DNA from: Pasteurellaceae bacterium
Lineage (GTDB): Bacteria; Pseudomonadota; Gammaproteobacteria; Enterobacterales; Pasteurellaceae
Assembly: GCA_900756155.1 (NCBI GenBank)
Contig: CAAEJV010000004.1
Location: 86,958-150,957, forward strand
Direction of reading: 5' to 3'
Length of the DNA: 64,000 bases
Made by a program: the position numbers and the translations under genes. Below, piece by piece: positions 9,450 to 18,198 of this stretch. Position 1 is the stretch's first letter. Each line of letters begins with the position of its first letter. Under the pieces are notes generated by a model. The model had not been told where the DNA came from. It ran no database searches and saw only the letters and a program-made list of their open reading frames with translations.

Positions 9450-9584
9450 ATGAAACGTACATTTCAACCTTCTGTATTAAAACGTAGCCGTACTCACGGT
9501 TTCCGTGCTCGTATGGCAACTAAAAACGGCCGTCAAGTTTTAGCTCGTCGTCGTGCTAAAGGTCGTAAGAGTTTATCTGCATAA
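9450..9584 (+). CDS. rpmH: 50S ribosomal protein L34
   Basis: 44-residue, strongly basic ribosomal protein beginning [20 protein letters not shown] and ending GRKSLSA. The length and sequence are typical of bacterial L34. Start ATG at 9450. The gene is first in the rpmH-rnpA-yidD-yidC cluster. Its stop codon forms one arm of a small inverted repeat that ends in the rnpA start region. Confidence 0.98.
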
Positions 9585-9602
9585 TCACCGTTTTTAGTGA
9601 TT
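9583..9602 (+). promoter_or_regulatory. Hairpin overlapping the rpmH stop and rnpA start
   Basis: AATCAC (9583-9588) pairs with GTGATT (9597-9602). The right arm contains the rnpA GTG start codon, and the left arm overlaps the last bases of the rpmH stop. No Shine-Dalgarno precedes the GTG. Ribosomes finishing rpmH would melt the stem, so this may couple rnpA translation to rpmH. Inferred. Confidence 0.45.
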
Positions 9603-9965
9603 AAGCTAAACTTCTCTCGGGAGTTACGATTGCTAACTCCCACTCAATTCAAAAATGTCTTCGAACAACCGTTTCGAGCAAGCACCCCTGAAATTACCAT
9701 TCTCGCACGCAAAAATAATCTTGAGCATCCACGCTTAGGTTTAACTGTGGCTAAAAAACATCTTAAACGAGCACATGATCGTAATCGTATTAAACGTTTA
9801 GTTCGTGAAAGTTTTCGTTTATCTCAACATAATTTGCCTTCTTGTGACTTTGTCTTTGTGGCGAAACGTGGCATTGGTCAGCTTGATAATAAAACGTTTT
9901 TACAAACTTTGGATAAATTATGGGCACGTCACATTCGTTTGGCACAAAAATCCTCATCGCTTTAA
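9597..9965 (+). CDS. rnpA: Ribonuclease P protein component
   Basis: Basic protein subunit of RNase P, which trims tRNA 5' ends. The 122-residue product has the conserved RNR motif region AHDRNRIKRLVRESFR and PRLGLTVAKKH. The start is GTG at 9597, 12 bases after the rpmH stop, without a recognisable ribosome site; no better in-frame start fits the conserved N-terminus (KLNFSRELRLL). It overlaps yidD by 46 bases in another frame, an arrangement common for this cluster. Confidence 0.95.
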   Translation: MIKLNFSRELRLLTPTQFKNVFEQPFRASTPEITILARKNNLEHPRLGLTVAKKHLKRAHDRNRIKRLVRESFRLSQHNLPSCDFVFVAKRGIGQLDNKTFLQTLDKLWARHIRLAQKSSSL

Positions 9966-10183
9966 TTAAGTTTTATCAAGTAGCGATTAGCCCTTTAATC
10001 GGGCCCCGTTGTCGTTTTGTGCCAACCTGTTCTTGCTATGGTATTGAGGCGTTAAAAACACATGGATTGTTAAAAGGTAGTTGGCTTACGCTAAAACGTG
10101 TATTAAAATGTCACCCCTTAAGCGCCGGTGGATTCGATCCTGTTCCGCCGAAAAAGATTAATAATAACGATGAGAAAAAATAA
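9920..10183 (+). CDS. yidD: Membrane protein insertion efficiency factor YidD
   Basis: Small 87-residue protein of the YidD family, thought to assist YidC-dependent membrane insertion. Hallmarks are the amphipathic N-terminus (LIALIKFYQVAISPLIGPRC) and three cysteines within RCRFVPTCSCYG. The C-terminal part KCHPLSAGGFDPVP is also typical. The start at 9920 lies within rnpA. The stop shares one base with the yidC start (TAATG), so the three genes are translationally linked. Confidence 0.94.
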   Translation: MGTSHSFGTKILIALIKFYQVAISPLIGPRCRFVPTCSCYGIEALKTHGLLKGSWLTLKRVLKCHPLSAGGFDPVPPKKINNNDEKK

Positions 10184-11811
10184 TGGACTCAAGACGTAGC
10201 CTATTAGTGCTTGCACTACTCTTTATTTCTTTCCTTGTTTATCAGCAATGGCAACTTGATAAAAATCCACCGGTTCAACAACAGACCACGGAACAAACAA
10301 CAACCGCCTCTTCTGATGTACCGGCAAGTTCTTCTTCATCTGCCGAAGTAGTGGCAGACTCACAAACCAAAGGTCAAATTATCACATTAGAAAATGATGT
10401 ACTCCGTTTGAAAGTGGATACATTAGGTGGTGATGTAATCAGTTCTGAACTATTAAAATATGATGCAGAATTAGGTTCAAAAGAACCTTTCGTCTTGTTA
10501 AAAGATACAAACGAGCATGTTTACATTGCACAAAGCGGTTTAATTGGTAAAAACGGGATCGATACAAAAGCAGGTCGCGCGCAATATCAAGTTACTGGCG
10601 ACAATTTCAAATTAGCAGAAGGTCAAAATGAACTTTCAGTGCCATTAACATTTGAAAAAGATGGTGTGACTTATCGTAAAATCTTTGTGTTAAAACGTGA
10701 TAGTTACGATGTAGGTGTTAACTTTGAAATTGTGAACCAAAGTGGTAGTACAATTGAAGTTGAACCTTACGGCCAATTAAAGCATACATTAGTTGAAAGC
10801 AGCGGTAACGTGGCAATGCCTACTTATACCGGTGGTGCGTATTCGTCTTCTGAAACAAATTACAAAAAATACAGCTTCAGCGATATGAAAGACAAAAATC
10901 TTTCTATCGATACCAAAGCAGGTTGGGTTGCTATTTTACAACACTATTTCGTATCAGCTTGGATCCCAAATCAAGATGTAAATAACCAACTTTATAGTAT
11001 TACAGACAGCAAAAATAACGTTGCGTCTATTGGTTATCGTGGTCCAGTGGTATCTGTTCCAGCGGGTGCAACAGAAACAATTACCAGCTCATTATGGACA
11101 GGTCCAAAATTACAAAACAAAATGGCTGAAGTGGCTAACCACTTAGACTTGACTGTAGATTACGGTTGGGCATGGTTTATCGCGAAACCATTATTCTGGT
11201 TATTAACTTTCATTCAAAGTATTGTATCTAACTGGGGTGTGGCAATTATTTGTGTCACCTTAGTGGTGAAAGCGATTTTATATCCGCTTACAAAAGCACA
11301 ATACACTTCTATGGCGAAAATGCGTATGTTGCAACCGAAAATGCAAGAAATGCGCGAACGTTTTGGTGATGATCGCCAGCGTATGAGCCAAGAAATGATG
11401 AAACTTTACAAAGAAGAAAAAGTAAATCCACTTGGCGGTTGCTTACCATTAATCCTTCAAATGCCAATTTTCATCGCATTATACTGGACGTTTATGGAAG
11501 CTGTTGAACTTCGCCATGCGCCATTCTTTGGTTGGATTCAAGATTTATCGGCACAAGACCCTTACTACATTCTCCCAATCTTAATGGGCGGGTCAATGTT
11601 CTTGTTACAAAAAATGTCACCGACACCAGTTGCAGATCCAATGCAACAAAAAGTGATGAACTTCATGCCGTTGATCTTCATGTTCTTCTTCCTCTGGTTC
11701 CCGGCAGGTCTAGTACTTTACTGGTTAGTGTCTAACTTAATCACTATCGTACAGCAACAAATGATCTACCGTGGTTTAGAGAAAAAAGGGTTACATACCC
11801 GTAAAAAATAA
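10183..11811 (+). CDS. yidC: Membrane protein insertase YidC
   Basis: Inner-membrane insertase and chaperone working with or without SecYEG. The 542-residue gammaproteobacterial form has an N-terminal anchor (~5-22), a Ser/Thr/Gln-rich linker, a large periplasmic beta domain (~60-330) and a C-terminal core with five membrane segments. The core includes WGVAIICVTLVVKAILYPL and the cytoplasmic hairpin RMLQPKMQEMRERF. The start overlaps the yidD stop by one base. A clear terminator follows. Confidence 0.97.
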   Translation: MDSRRSLLVLALLFISFLVYQQWQLDKNPPVQQQTTEQTTTASSDVPASSSSSAEVVADSQTKGQIITLENDVLRLKVDTLGGDVISSELLKYDAELGSKEPFVLLKDTNEHVYIAQSGLIGKNGIDTKAGRAQYQVTGDNFKLAEGQNELSVPLTFEKDGVTYRKIFVLKRDSYDVGVNFEIVNQSGSTIEVEPYGQLKHTLVESSGNVAMPTYTGGAYSSSETNYKKYSFSDMKDKNLSIDTKAGWVAILQHYFVSAWIPNQDVNNQLYSITDSKNNVASIGYRGPVVSVPAGATETITSSLWTGPKLQNKMAEVANHLDLTVDYGWAWFIAKPLFWLLTFIQSIVSNWGVAIICVTLVVKAILYPLTKAQYTSMAKMRMLQPKMQEMRERFGDDRQRMSQEMMKLYKEEKVNPLGGCLPLILQMPIFIALYWTFMEAVELRHAPFFGWIQDLSAQDPYYILPILMGGSMFLLQKMSPTPVADPMQQKVMNFMPLIFMFFFLWFPAGLVLYWLVSNLITIVQQQMIYRGLEKKGLHTRKK

Positions 11812-11816
11812 TCACT

Positions 11817-11842
11817 AACCGCACCTTTGGGTGCGGTTTTTA
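11817..11842 (+). terminator. Rho-independent terminator after yidC
   Basis: AACCGCACC (11817-11825) pairs with GGTGCGGTT (11830-11838) over a TTTG loop, followed by T-rich sequence. The stem resembles a degenerate USS. Confidence 0.9.
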
Positions 11843-11851
11843 CATATATTT

Positions 11852-12430
11852 ATGATGTTCAATACAAGACTAAAAGTCATTTCGTTATTTATTTTAATTG
11901 GGTTAATTATATATCCTATGTTTTCGGATAAGACCCTACTTCCTGGTGCACGTCTTGATGTTTATGTATCCCTTGTATTAAGCATTCTTCTTTTTTTTGT
12001 CGTGATTTATTGGGAAGTGGAAAATGTCCTTTTACAAAGGAAGGCAAAGCCTAAAAGAGCTTCCAATAAAAAGAAACCCAAAGAAAATATTTTTTATCAC
12101 ATACTCATGAAAGTATTAGGGTACATTATTATGTGTAGTGGTTTTTTTTGTTGCTTTTTCTTACTTTCAAACACTTTCTTAACTTTCTATGTTTCCATTT
12201 GGGGACAAGAAGAAAACTATATAGCCGAGGTTACTTATAAGCGTAAAAACAAATCGGTATATAGTATTAATATTTCATCCAATCAATATGGAAATGAACG
12301 ATTCACTTCTAAAAAGGTTTATAATTCGGTAGAGAATGGGCAAATACTCCAAATTTATAAAAAAAGAACGAGCTCGCTCTCCTATATTGATGCATCTGAA
12401 GTAATGAAACTTAATGCTCTTTCCAATTAA
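11852..12430 (+). CDS. Unrecognised inner-membrane protein
   Basis: I do not recognise this 192-residue protein. Two hydrophobic segments near the N-terminus (about residues 7-27 and 35-58) are followed by a Lys-rich patch (KAKPKRASNKKKPKE). A third long hydrophobic stretch (YIIMCSGFFCCFFLLSNTFL) comes next, then a soluble ~75-residue C-terminal part. No SD is visible before the ATGs at 11852 and 11855. An in-frame GTG at 11831 lies inside the yidC terminator and is unlikely. The region is more AT-rich than its neighbours and holds no USS, which would fit later acquisition. It sits alone between a terminator and mnmE. Confidence 0.6.
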   Translation: MMFNTRLKVISLFILIGLIIYPMFSDKTLLPGARLDVYVSLVLSILLFFVVIYWEVENVLLQRKAKPKRASNKKKPKENIFYHILMKVLGYIIMCSGFFCCFFLLSNTFLTFYVSIWGQEENYIAEVTYKRKNKSVYSINISSNQYGNERFTSKKVYNSVENGQILQIYKKRTSSLSYIDASEVMKLNALSN

Positions 12431-12483
12431 TTTTTCCTCAAGATAACCGCAATATTAGAGCGGTCAATTTTTAGTGAGTTTTT

Positions 12484-13842
12484 ATGAAAGAAACAATCGT
12501 CGCACAAGCGACAGCGCCAGGACGTGGCGGTATTGGTATTTTGCGTGTATCCGGCCCGAAAGCGGTTGAAGTTGCACAAGCGGTACTAGGTAAATGTCCT
12601 AAACCAAGAATGGCAGATTATTTACCTTTTAAAGATGCTGATGGCACAGTATTAGATCAAGGCATTGCGCTTTATTTTAAATCACCGAATTCCTTTACCG
12701 GTGAAGATGTATTGGAATTGCAAGGTCATGGTGGACAAGTGGTATTAGATTTGTTGCTAAAACGAATCTTACAACTTGATGGCGTTCGTCTTGCACGTCC
12801 AGGTGAATTTTCTGAACAGGCTTTTTTAAACGATAAATTAGATTTAGCTCAAGCTGAAGCCATTGCCGATTTAATTGATGCGACTTCGGAGCAAGCCGCT
12901 CGTTCTGCATTAAAATCGCTACAAGGTGAATTTTCCAATAAAGTGAATCAGTTAGTGGATTCCGTGATTTATCTTCGTACTTATGTGGAAGCGTCGATTG
13001 ATTTCCCCGATGAAGAAATTGACTTTTTGGCAGACGGTAAAATCGAAGCAAAATTACGAGAAATTATTGATCAACTTGATTTAGTCCGTAGCGAAGCAAA
13101 ACAAGGCTCGATTTTACGTGAAGGGATGAAGGTGGTGATTGCCGGTCGTCCAAATGCAGGTAAATCAAGTTTACTGAATGCTTTAGCGGGCAGAGAAGCA
13201 GCCATTGTGACAGATATTGCAGGAACCACTCGTGATGTGTTGCGTGAGCATATTCATATTGATGGCATGCCTTTACATATTATTGATACCGCAGGGCTTC
13301 GTGAAGCGACAGATGAAGTTGAACGTATCGGGATCTCGCGTGCCTGGACGGAGATTGAGCAAGCCGATCGTATTATCTTAATGTTAGACAGTAGCGATCC
13401 TGATAGCCAAAATATTGAAAAAGTGCGGTCAGAATTTTTATCAAAATTGCCAAATAATATGCCAGTGACTATTGTTCGCAATAAAGTAGATTTAAGCGGC
13501 GAGGCAGTTGGGCTAAAAGAAGAAAATGGAACAACGACCGTTTGTTTATCCGCCCAAACTCATCAAGGCGTAGATTTGTTGCGTGAGCATTTAAAACAGG
13601 CGATGGGTTTCCAAACAGGGATGGAAGGTGGTTTCTTGGCTCGTCGTCGTCATCTTGATGCCTTAGAAAAAGCGGCTGAACATTTACAAATTGGGTTAGT
13701 CCAATTAACCGAGTTTCATGCGGGTGAATTACTGGCGGAAGAACTTCGTTTAGTGCAAGCTAACCTGAGTGAAATTACGGGGCAATTTACCTCGGATGAT
13801 TTGCTCGGCAATATTTTCAGTTCTTTCTGTATTGGAAAATAA
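12484..13842 (+). CDS. mnmE: tRNA uridine-5-carboxymethylaminomethyl GTPase MnmE
   Basis: Works with MnmG to make the cmnm5U34 modification at tRNA wobble positions. In the 452 residues, the N-terminal folate-binding domain (~1-118) starts KETIVAQATAPGRGGIGILR. The G domain lies within the helical region, with G1 GRPNAGKS at ~222-229 and G3 DTAG. The C-terminal motif CIGK (449-452) holds the catalytic cysteine. Start ATG at 12484. A USS at 13421 is within the G domain coding region. Confidence 0.97.
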   Translation: MKETIVAQATAPGRGGIGILRVSGPKAVEVAQAVLGKCPKPRMADYLPFKDADGTVLDQGIALYFKSPNSFTGEDVLELQGHGGQVVLDLLLKRILQLDGVRLARPGEFSEQAFLNDKLDLAQAEAIADLIDATSEQAARSALKSLQGEFSNKVNQLVDSVIYLRTYVEASIDFPDEEIDFLADGKIEAKLREIIDQLDLVRSEAKQGSILREGMKVVIAGRPNAGKSSLLNALAGREAAIVTDIAGTTRDVLREHIHIDGMPLHIIDTAGLREATDEVERIGISRAWTEIEQADRIILMLDSSDPDSQNIEKVRSEFLSKLPNNMPVTIVRNKVDLSGEAVGLKEENGTTTVCLSAQTHQGVDLLREHLKQAMGFQTGMEGGFLARRRHLDALEKAAEHLQIGLVQLTEFHAGELLAEELRLVQANLSEITGQFTSDDLLGNIFSSFCIGK

Positions 13843-13851
13843 CTGTAGTTT

Positions 13852-14408
13852 ATGACTTTTCATATGTTGTGGGTCATTGCTCTTGGTCTTTCGATGGATG
13901 CCTTTGCAGTTTCCATCTCTAAAGGCTTAGCAATGCGTGCTTTTGATGGAAACAAGCATTGGCTATTGCATGCTGCTTTGGATTATTCCAAGGCATCATG
14001 CCTGCGATAGGCTATGTTGTCGGACTGCAATTTAGTCAGATGATTCAAAATTGGGATCATTGGATTGCCTTTGTTTTGCTTGCTCTCATCAGTGTGAATA
14101 TGATTCGAGAAGGACTTAGCTCGGATGATGAACCCGCTCCCTCATTGATTAGTTTAAAACACTTGCTAACACTTGGTGTGGCAACGAGTATTGATGCATT
14201 AGCCGTCGGTATCTCTTTTGCTTTTCTTTCCGTGGACATTTTATTGGCTGTCTTCATCATAGGTTTAACAACCTTTGTCATCTCTTTTATTGGAGTAAAG
14301 AGCGGTCATTTTTTAGGGAAAAAATTCAAAAGCAAAGCAGAGATTTTTGGCGGTTTAGTGTTATTAGTCATAGCTGTGAAAATCCTACACGAACATGGTG
14401 TTTTTTAA
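13852..14408 (+). pseudogene. mntP: Manganese efflux protein MntP, split by a one-base frameshift
   Basis: MntP exports Mn2+ across the inner membrane. The expected N-terminus is present from ATG 13852 (52 codons, stop at 14010), including the conserved helix LGLSMDAFAVSISKG. The rest of the protein (ACCFGLFQGIMPAIGY and onward to 14408) is in a different frame. The switch falls near 13944-13960, around AACAAGCATTGG; one additional G (AAGGCATTG) would restore a continuous six-helix protein of ~185 residues. The second repeat motif (TSIDALAVGISFAF) is intact. Either a real mutation, phase variation at a short tract (less likely) or a sequence error. Confidence 0.85.
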
Positions 14409-14475
14409 GTGCGAATTTTCGCCTTTTAGATTATAATCTTACGAACTTTGTCTTTTTTAAAAGGGTAATAATTGA

Positions 14476-16353
14476 ATGTTAATTGAAAAAATGCATGGCG
14501 TCGCCCATAGCTTTATCGGGAAAGCGATCTTTGCTTTACTTCCAGTTTCATTTTTAATCGGTGGGATGTCAGGCTATTTGTATGGTGGCAACGAGAGTTT
14601 TGCTGCAAAAGTAAATGGCGAAACTATCTCTCAACAAGATTTTTTAAATCGTTACAACCAAGAGTTTGAAGCGCGAGCACAACAAGAAGGCGAGAGTTTC
14701 TTAGCGAAAACCGACTCAGTGGAATTTGTGACCGCACTTCGTCAAAATTTAATTCAACGCTTAGTGGATCAAGAATTAATCCGTCAATATGCGAAAGAAT
14801 TAAAATTAGGTGTAAGTGACGACATGATCAAACGTGCAATTGTAAGCGATCCTAACTTACAATCTAACGGTAAATTTGATAACGCTCGTTATCAACAATT
14901 ATTGACTCAAAATGGTTTAACGTCTGATACTTATGCGGCTATTTTACGTAATGCATTAACACTTGAACAAATGCAAAACGGTTTGGCTGATAGTGAATTT
15001 GTTGTTCCAGCTCAAGTAAAAGATAGTGCACAAACCTTTTTCCAAAAACGTATCGCTCGTCTTGCAACCCTTCCATTAGCCGATGAAGTGGCAAAACAAA
15101 AGGTGACAGAAGAAGAAATTAAAGCGTATTACGATGCGAATGCGAAATCACTTGTTCAACCAGAACAAGCGAAAGTGCAATATATTCGCGTTTCAGCGAA
15201 TGAATTAGGTAAATTACAACCAGTAACTGAAACACAAATTGCACAATATTATCAAGAAAATAAAGCGCAATTCATTAGCCAAAAATTAGCACACATCCAA
15301 TTAGCCACTGAGAAAGAAGCGGATGCGGTTTATCAAGAACTGCAAAAAGGCGCTGATTTTGCTGAGTTAGCAAAAGCGAAATCTGTGGATAAACTTTCTG
15401 GTGCACAAGGCGGTGAATTAGGTTGGGTAAAAGACAACGAATTACCGAAAAACTTTGAAGATGCAGCATTATTATTAAATGTTGGTCAATATAGCACACC
15501 AGTTAATGTGGATGGGGCTTACCATATTATTTTAGTGCAAGATCGTAAAGAACGTACTTTAGACGAAGTAAAAGAGCAAATCGCGGATATCGTACGTAAA
15601 AACTTAGCAGGAAGTCGTTTCCAAGCGGTAGAAAAAGCGGTTCGTGCAAAAGCAGCAGAAAGCAGTGATTCTTTAGCTGCGGTAGCAGAAGCAGCAGGCG
15701 TGAAAGTGGAAGAAACAGATTATTTCGGTAAAAATAATGTCCCTGCGGTATTAAATTTCCCAAATGTGACTTCTGCCATTTTTGAATCAGATATTGCAAA
15801 CGGTAGCGCAAATTCTGAGCCATTAACGGTTGGTGAAAATGAATTTGTTGTGGTGCGTGTCGTGGATCATAAAGCTGAAGGTTTACAAAGCCTTGATGAA
15901 GCGAAAGCAACGATTGAGCAATTCTTAAAACGTGAAAAAGCCGATAAAGTATTGGCTGAAAAAGCAGAGCAAGCGGTTAAAGCGCTATCTGCCGATCCAA
16001 CCAAATTACCTGCAGGTATTAGTTTTGGTGAGCCACAAACCTTTACGTTAGTGGATAATAAAGATCCTGTGCTTTATGAAGGTGTATTTGCCATTGCAAA
16101 ACCACAAGATGGCAAAGCGGCTTATCAAGTTGCTCGTAACAGCAAAGGTGATGTGGTTGTGGTTGCCCTTGAACGTGTAGAAGAACCTACTTTAAGTGAA
16201 CAAGAATTAGCGAAATTTAGCACTCAACTTGTTCGTGCGCGTCAAGGTGAATTGCAAGGACAGTTAATGCAAGCATTGCGTGAAAAAGCACAAATCGAGA
16301 TTAATACCAGCTTTATTAATCAAGATGATTCAGAAGAAGGTGCGGCTCACTAA
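14476..16353 (+). CDS. ppiD: Periplasmic folding chaperone PpiD (SurA/parvulin type)
   Basis: Membrane-anchored periplasmic chaperone that sits near the SecYEG exit. The 625 residues begin with a short cytoplasmic tail and one membrane segment (~16-36, AIFALLPVSFLIGGMSGYLY). A SurA-like N domain follows, with a parvulin domain at ~265-355 (KLAHIQLATEKEADAVYQEL through GAYHIILVQDRKE). A long C-terminal domain completes it. As in other PpiD proteins the parvulin domain may lack strong isomerase activity. A USS dyad terminator follows. Confidence 0.93.
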   Translation: MLIEKMHGVAHSFIGKAIFALLPVSFLIGGMSGYLYGGNESFAAKVNGETISQQDFLNRYNQEFEARAQQEGESFLAKTDSVEFVTALRQNLIQRLVDQELIRQYAKELKLGVSDDMIKRAIVSDPNLQSNGKFDNARYQQLLTQNGLTSDTYAAILRNALTLEQMQNGLADSEFVVPAQVKDSAQTFFQKRIARLATLPLADEVAKQKVTEEEIKAYYDANAKSLVQPEQAKVQYIRVSANELGKLQPVTETQIAQYYQENKAQFISQKLAHIQLATEKEADAVYQELQKGADFAELAKAKSVDKLSGAQGGELGWVKDNELPKNFEDAALLLNVGQYSTPVNVDGAYHIILVQDRKERTLDEVKEQIADIVRKNLAGSRFQAVEKAVRAKAAESSDSLAAVAEAAGVKVEETDYFGKNNVPAVLNFPNVTSAIFESDIANGSANSEPLTVGENEFVVVRVVDHKAEGLQSLDEAKATIEQFLKREKADKVLAEKAEQAVKALSADPTKLPAGISFGEPQTFTLVDNKDPVLYEGVFAIAKPQDGKAAYQVARNSKGDVVVVALERVEEPTLSEQELAKFSTQLVRARQGELQGQLMQALREKAQIEINTSFINQDDSEEGAAH

Positions 16354-16401
16354 GCCGATTGAAATGTCATTTATCATCAATTTCTGATGGAAAATAAAAG
16401 C

Positions 16402-16434
16402 AAAGTGCGGTAAATTTTGACCGCACTTTTTTAT
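16402..16434 (+). terminator. Terminator made of an inverted USS pair after ppiD
   Basis: AAAGTGCGGT (16402-16411) pairs with ACCGCACTTT (16420-16429), 8-base loop, then TTTT. Two uptake signals in opposite orientation double as a rho-independent terminator. Confidence 0.9.
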
Positions 16435-16453
16435 ATAAAATAAGGAGAAGACT

Positions 16454-16804
16454 ATGGCTCAAGAAACCATTTTCAGCAAAATTATTCGTAAAGAAATTCC
16501 GGCCAATATTGTTTATCAAGATGAATTAGTAACCGCATTCCGCGATATTTCACCGCAAGCGAAAACCCATATTTTGATTATCCCAAATAAAGTGATTCCA
16601 ACGGTTAATGATGTGACGGAACAAGATGAAGTTACTTTGGGTCGCTTATTTACTGTCGCGGCTAAAATTGCTAAAGAAGAAGGCATTGCCGAAGACGGTT
16701 ACCGTTTAATTGTGAACTGTAATAAACATGGTGGACAAGAAGTATTCCATATTCATATGCATCTTGTTGGTGGTGAACCTTTAGGTAGAATGTTGGCGAA
16801 ATAA
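16454..16804 (+). CDS. hinT: HIT-family purine nucleoside phosphoramidase HinT
   Basis: Hydrolyses AMP-lysine and related phosphoramidates in the cytosol. The 116-residue protein carries the histidine triad FHIHMHLVGG, with His99, His101 and His103, and the N-terminal TIFSKIIRKEIPA typical of HinT. AAGGAGA lies just before the ATG. Its stop shares a base with the next start (ATAATG), so hinT and the lipoprotein gene are co-translated. Confidence 0.95.
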   Translation: MAQETIFSKIIRKEIPANIVYQDELVTAFRDISPQAKTHILIIPNKVIPTVNDVTEQDEVTLGRLFTVAAKIAKEEGIAEDGYRLIVNCNKHGGQEVFHIHMHLVGGEPLGRMLAK

Positions 16805-17151
16805 TGAAAAAGATCCTAATTACAGCAACGGTATTATTTTTAACGGCTTGTTCATCTGCACCAAATATTGTAGGAACCAATAAGCCAATTTTAAATATGG
16901 CGGCAAATTTAGCACCGGCTTTAGATGTTGATTTGTCTGATAATACCGCAGCCTTAAAAAATAAAACTACGCAACAACTCAATGTGCTTTACCATCTTTA
17001 TTGGTATAACACACAAGGTGTAACGCAAGTTTGGCCTAATCAGCAAGAAAGCCAATCAGGCAATATTTTATTGCAACCACAAGAAAAGAAAGTGTTTGAG
17101 ATACTAAAACCAAGCACAGAAAGTAGCAATTATCGTCTTTACTTACAATAG
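16804..17151 (+). CDS. ycfL: YcfL-like outer-membrane lipoprotein
   Basis: 115-residue lipoprotein: a signal of MKKILITATVLFLTAC with the lipobox cysteine at position 16, followed by a DUF1425/YcfL-type domain (LNVLYHLYWYNTQGVTQVWP). In enterobacteria ycfL also lies between hinT and nagZ-related genes, near LpoB and YcfM. The function is not firmly known; cell-envelope or peptidoglycan-related roles are suggested by context. It overlaps hinT by one base and precedes nagZ by 3 bases. Confidence 0.82.
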   Translation: MKKILITATVLFLTACSSAPNIVGTNKPILNMAANLAPALDVDLSDNTAALKNKTTQQLNVLYHLYWYNTQGVTQVWPNQQESQSGNILLQPQEKKVFEILKPSTESSNYRLYLQ

Positions 17152-17154
17152 TTT

Positions 17155-18198
17155 ATGTCCACATTATTAATTGACCTTGAAGGTCATGAGCTCAAACAAG
17201 AAGAAGTTGAATTACTGGAACATCCTTTAGTTGCTGGTTTGATTTTATTTACCCGCAATTTTTATGATCGTCAGCAAGTTCAAGCGCTAATTAAATCCAT
17301 TCGTCAACGAGTGAAAAAGCCTTTATTGGTCACAGTCGATCAAGAAGGTGGGAGAGTGCAACGTTTCCGTGAAGGTTTCACTCAGCTCCCTGCGATGCAG
17401 GCTTTTGCGGCATTAGTTGAGGACTCAGCTCAGCAACAGCAAATAGCAAAAGAAGCGGGTTGGCAAATGGCGGCTGAAATGGTGGCGCTAGATATTGATT
17501 TGAGTTTTGCTCCGGTGTTGGATTTAGGTCACGAATGTCGTGCGATTGGTGATCGTAGTTTTGGCTGTGATGTAAAAAGTGCGGTCAATTTAGCAGCAGC
17601 TTTTATTGATGGTATGCACCAGGCGGGCATGGCAACAACAGGAAAACACTTCCCGGGACACGGCCATGTTTTAGCTGATTCTCATCTTGAAACCCCTTAT
17701 GATGAGCGCGCAAAAGAAGTGATTTTTAATCATGATATTTTGCCATTCCAGCAATTAATTCAACAGAGTAAGCTTGATGCGATTATGCCGGCTCACGTCA
17801 TTTATACACAATGTGATAGCCAGCCAGCAAGCGGTTCGAGTTATTGGTTAAAAGAGATTTTGCGTAAACAGTTGGGATTTGAAGGGGCGATTTTCTCTGA
17901 TGATTTAGGCATGAAAGGCGCAGGCTTTATGGGCGATTTTGTGGCTCGCAGTGAAAAAGCCTTGAAGGCTGGTTGTGACTTATTATTGCTTTGTAATGAA
18001 CGTGAAGGTGTTATTCAAGTGCTTGATAATCTGAAGTTAGAGGAAACACCAGAGCATTTCGCAGCACGCCAAGCTCGCTTGAAATCGCTCTTTAAACAAA
18101 AATCCTTTGATTGGTCAGAACTCACAAAAACTTCGCGTTGGATTGAAAATCATCAAAAACTGACCGCACTTCAACAAGAGTGGCTTGCTTCTAAATGA
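17155..18198 (+). CDS. nagZ: Beta-N-acetylhexosaminidase NagZ
   Basis: Cytosolic glycoside hydrolase family 3 enzyme that removes GlcNAc from recycled anhydro-muropeptides. In the 347 residues, the GH3 motif GKHFPGHG starts at 163, a His-Asp acid/base loop lies in LADSHLET (Asp175, His177), and the nucleophile is Asp249 in FSDDLGMKGA. GlcNAc released here can feed the amino-sugar pathway encoded at the start of the window. Two USS (17577 and 18163) fall in the coding region. The stop overlaps the rlmC start by 4 bases (ATGA). Confidence 0.95.
   Translation: MSTLLIDLEGHELKQEEVELLEHPLVAGLILFTRNFYDRQQVQALIKSIRQRVKKPLLVTVDQEGGRVQRFREGFTQLPAMQAFAALVEDSAQQQQIAKEAGWQMAAEMVALDIDLSFAPVLDLGHECRAIGDRSFGCDVKSAVNLAAAFIDGMHQAGMATTGKHFPGHGHVLADSHLETPYDERAKEVIFNHDILPFQQLIQQSKLDAIMPAHVIYTQCDSQPASGSSYWLKEILRKQLGFEGAIFSDDLGMKGAGFMGDFVARSEKALKAGCDLLLLCNEREGVIQVLDNLKLEETPEHFAARQARLKSLFKQKSFDWSELTKTSRWIENHQKLTALQQEWLASK

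Noticed and set aside
11831..11851. GTG start of the membrane protein at 11831
   Set aside because: The codon lies in the stem of the yidC terminator and has no ribosome site.
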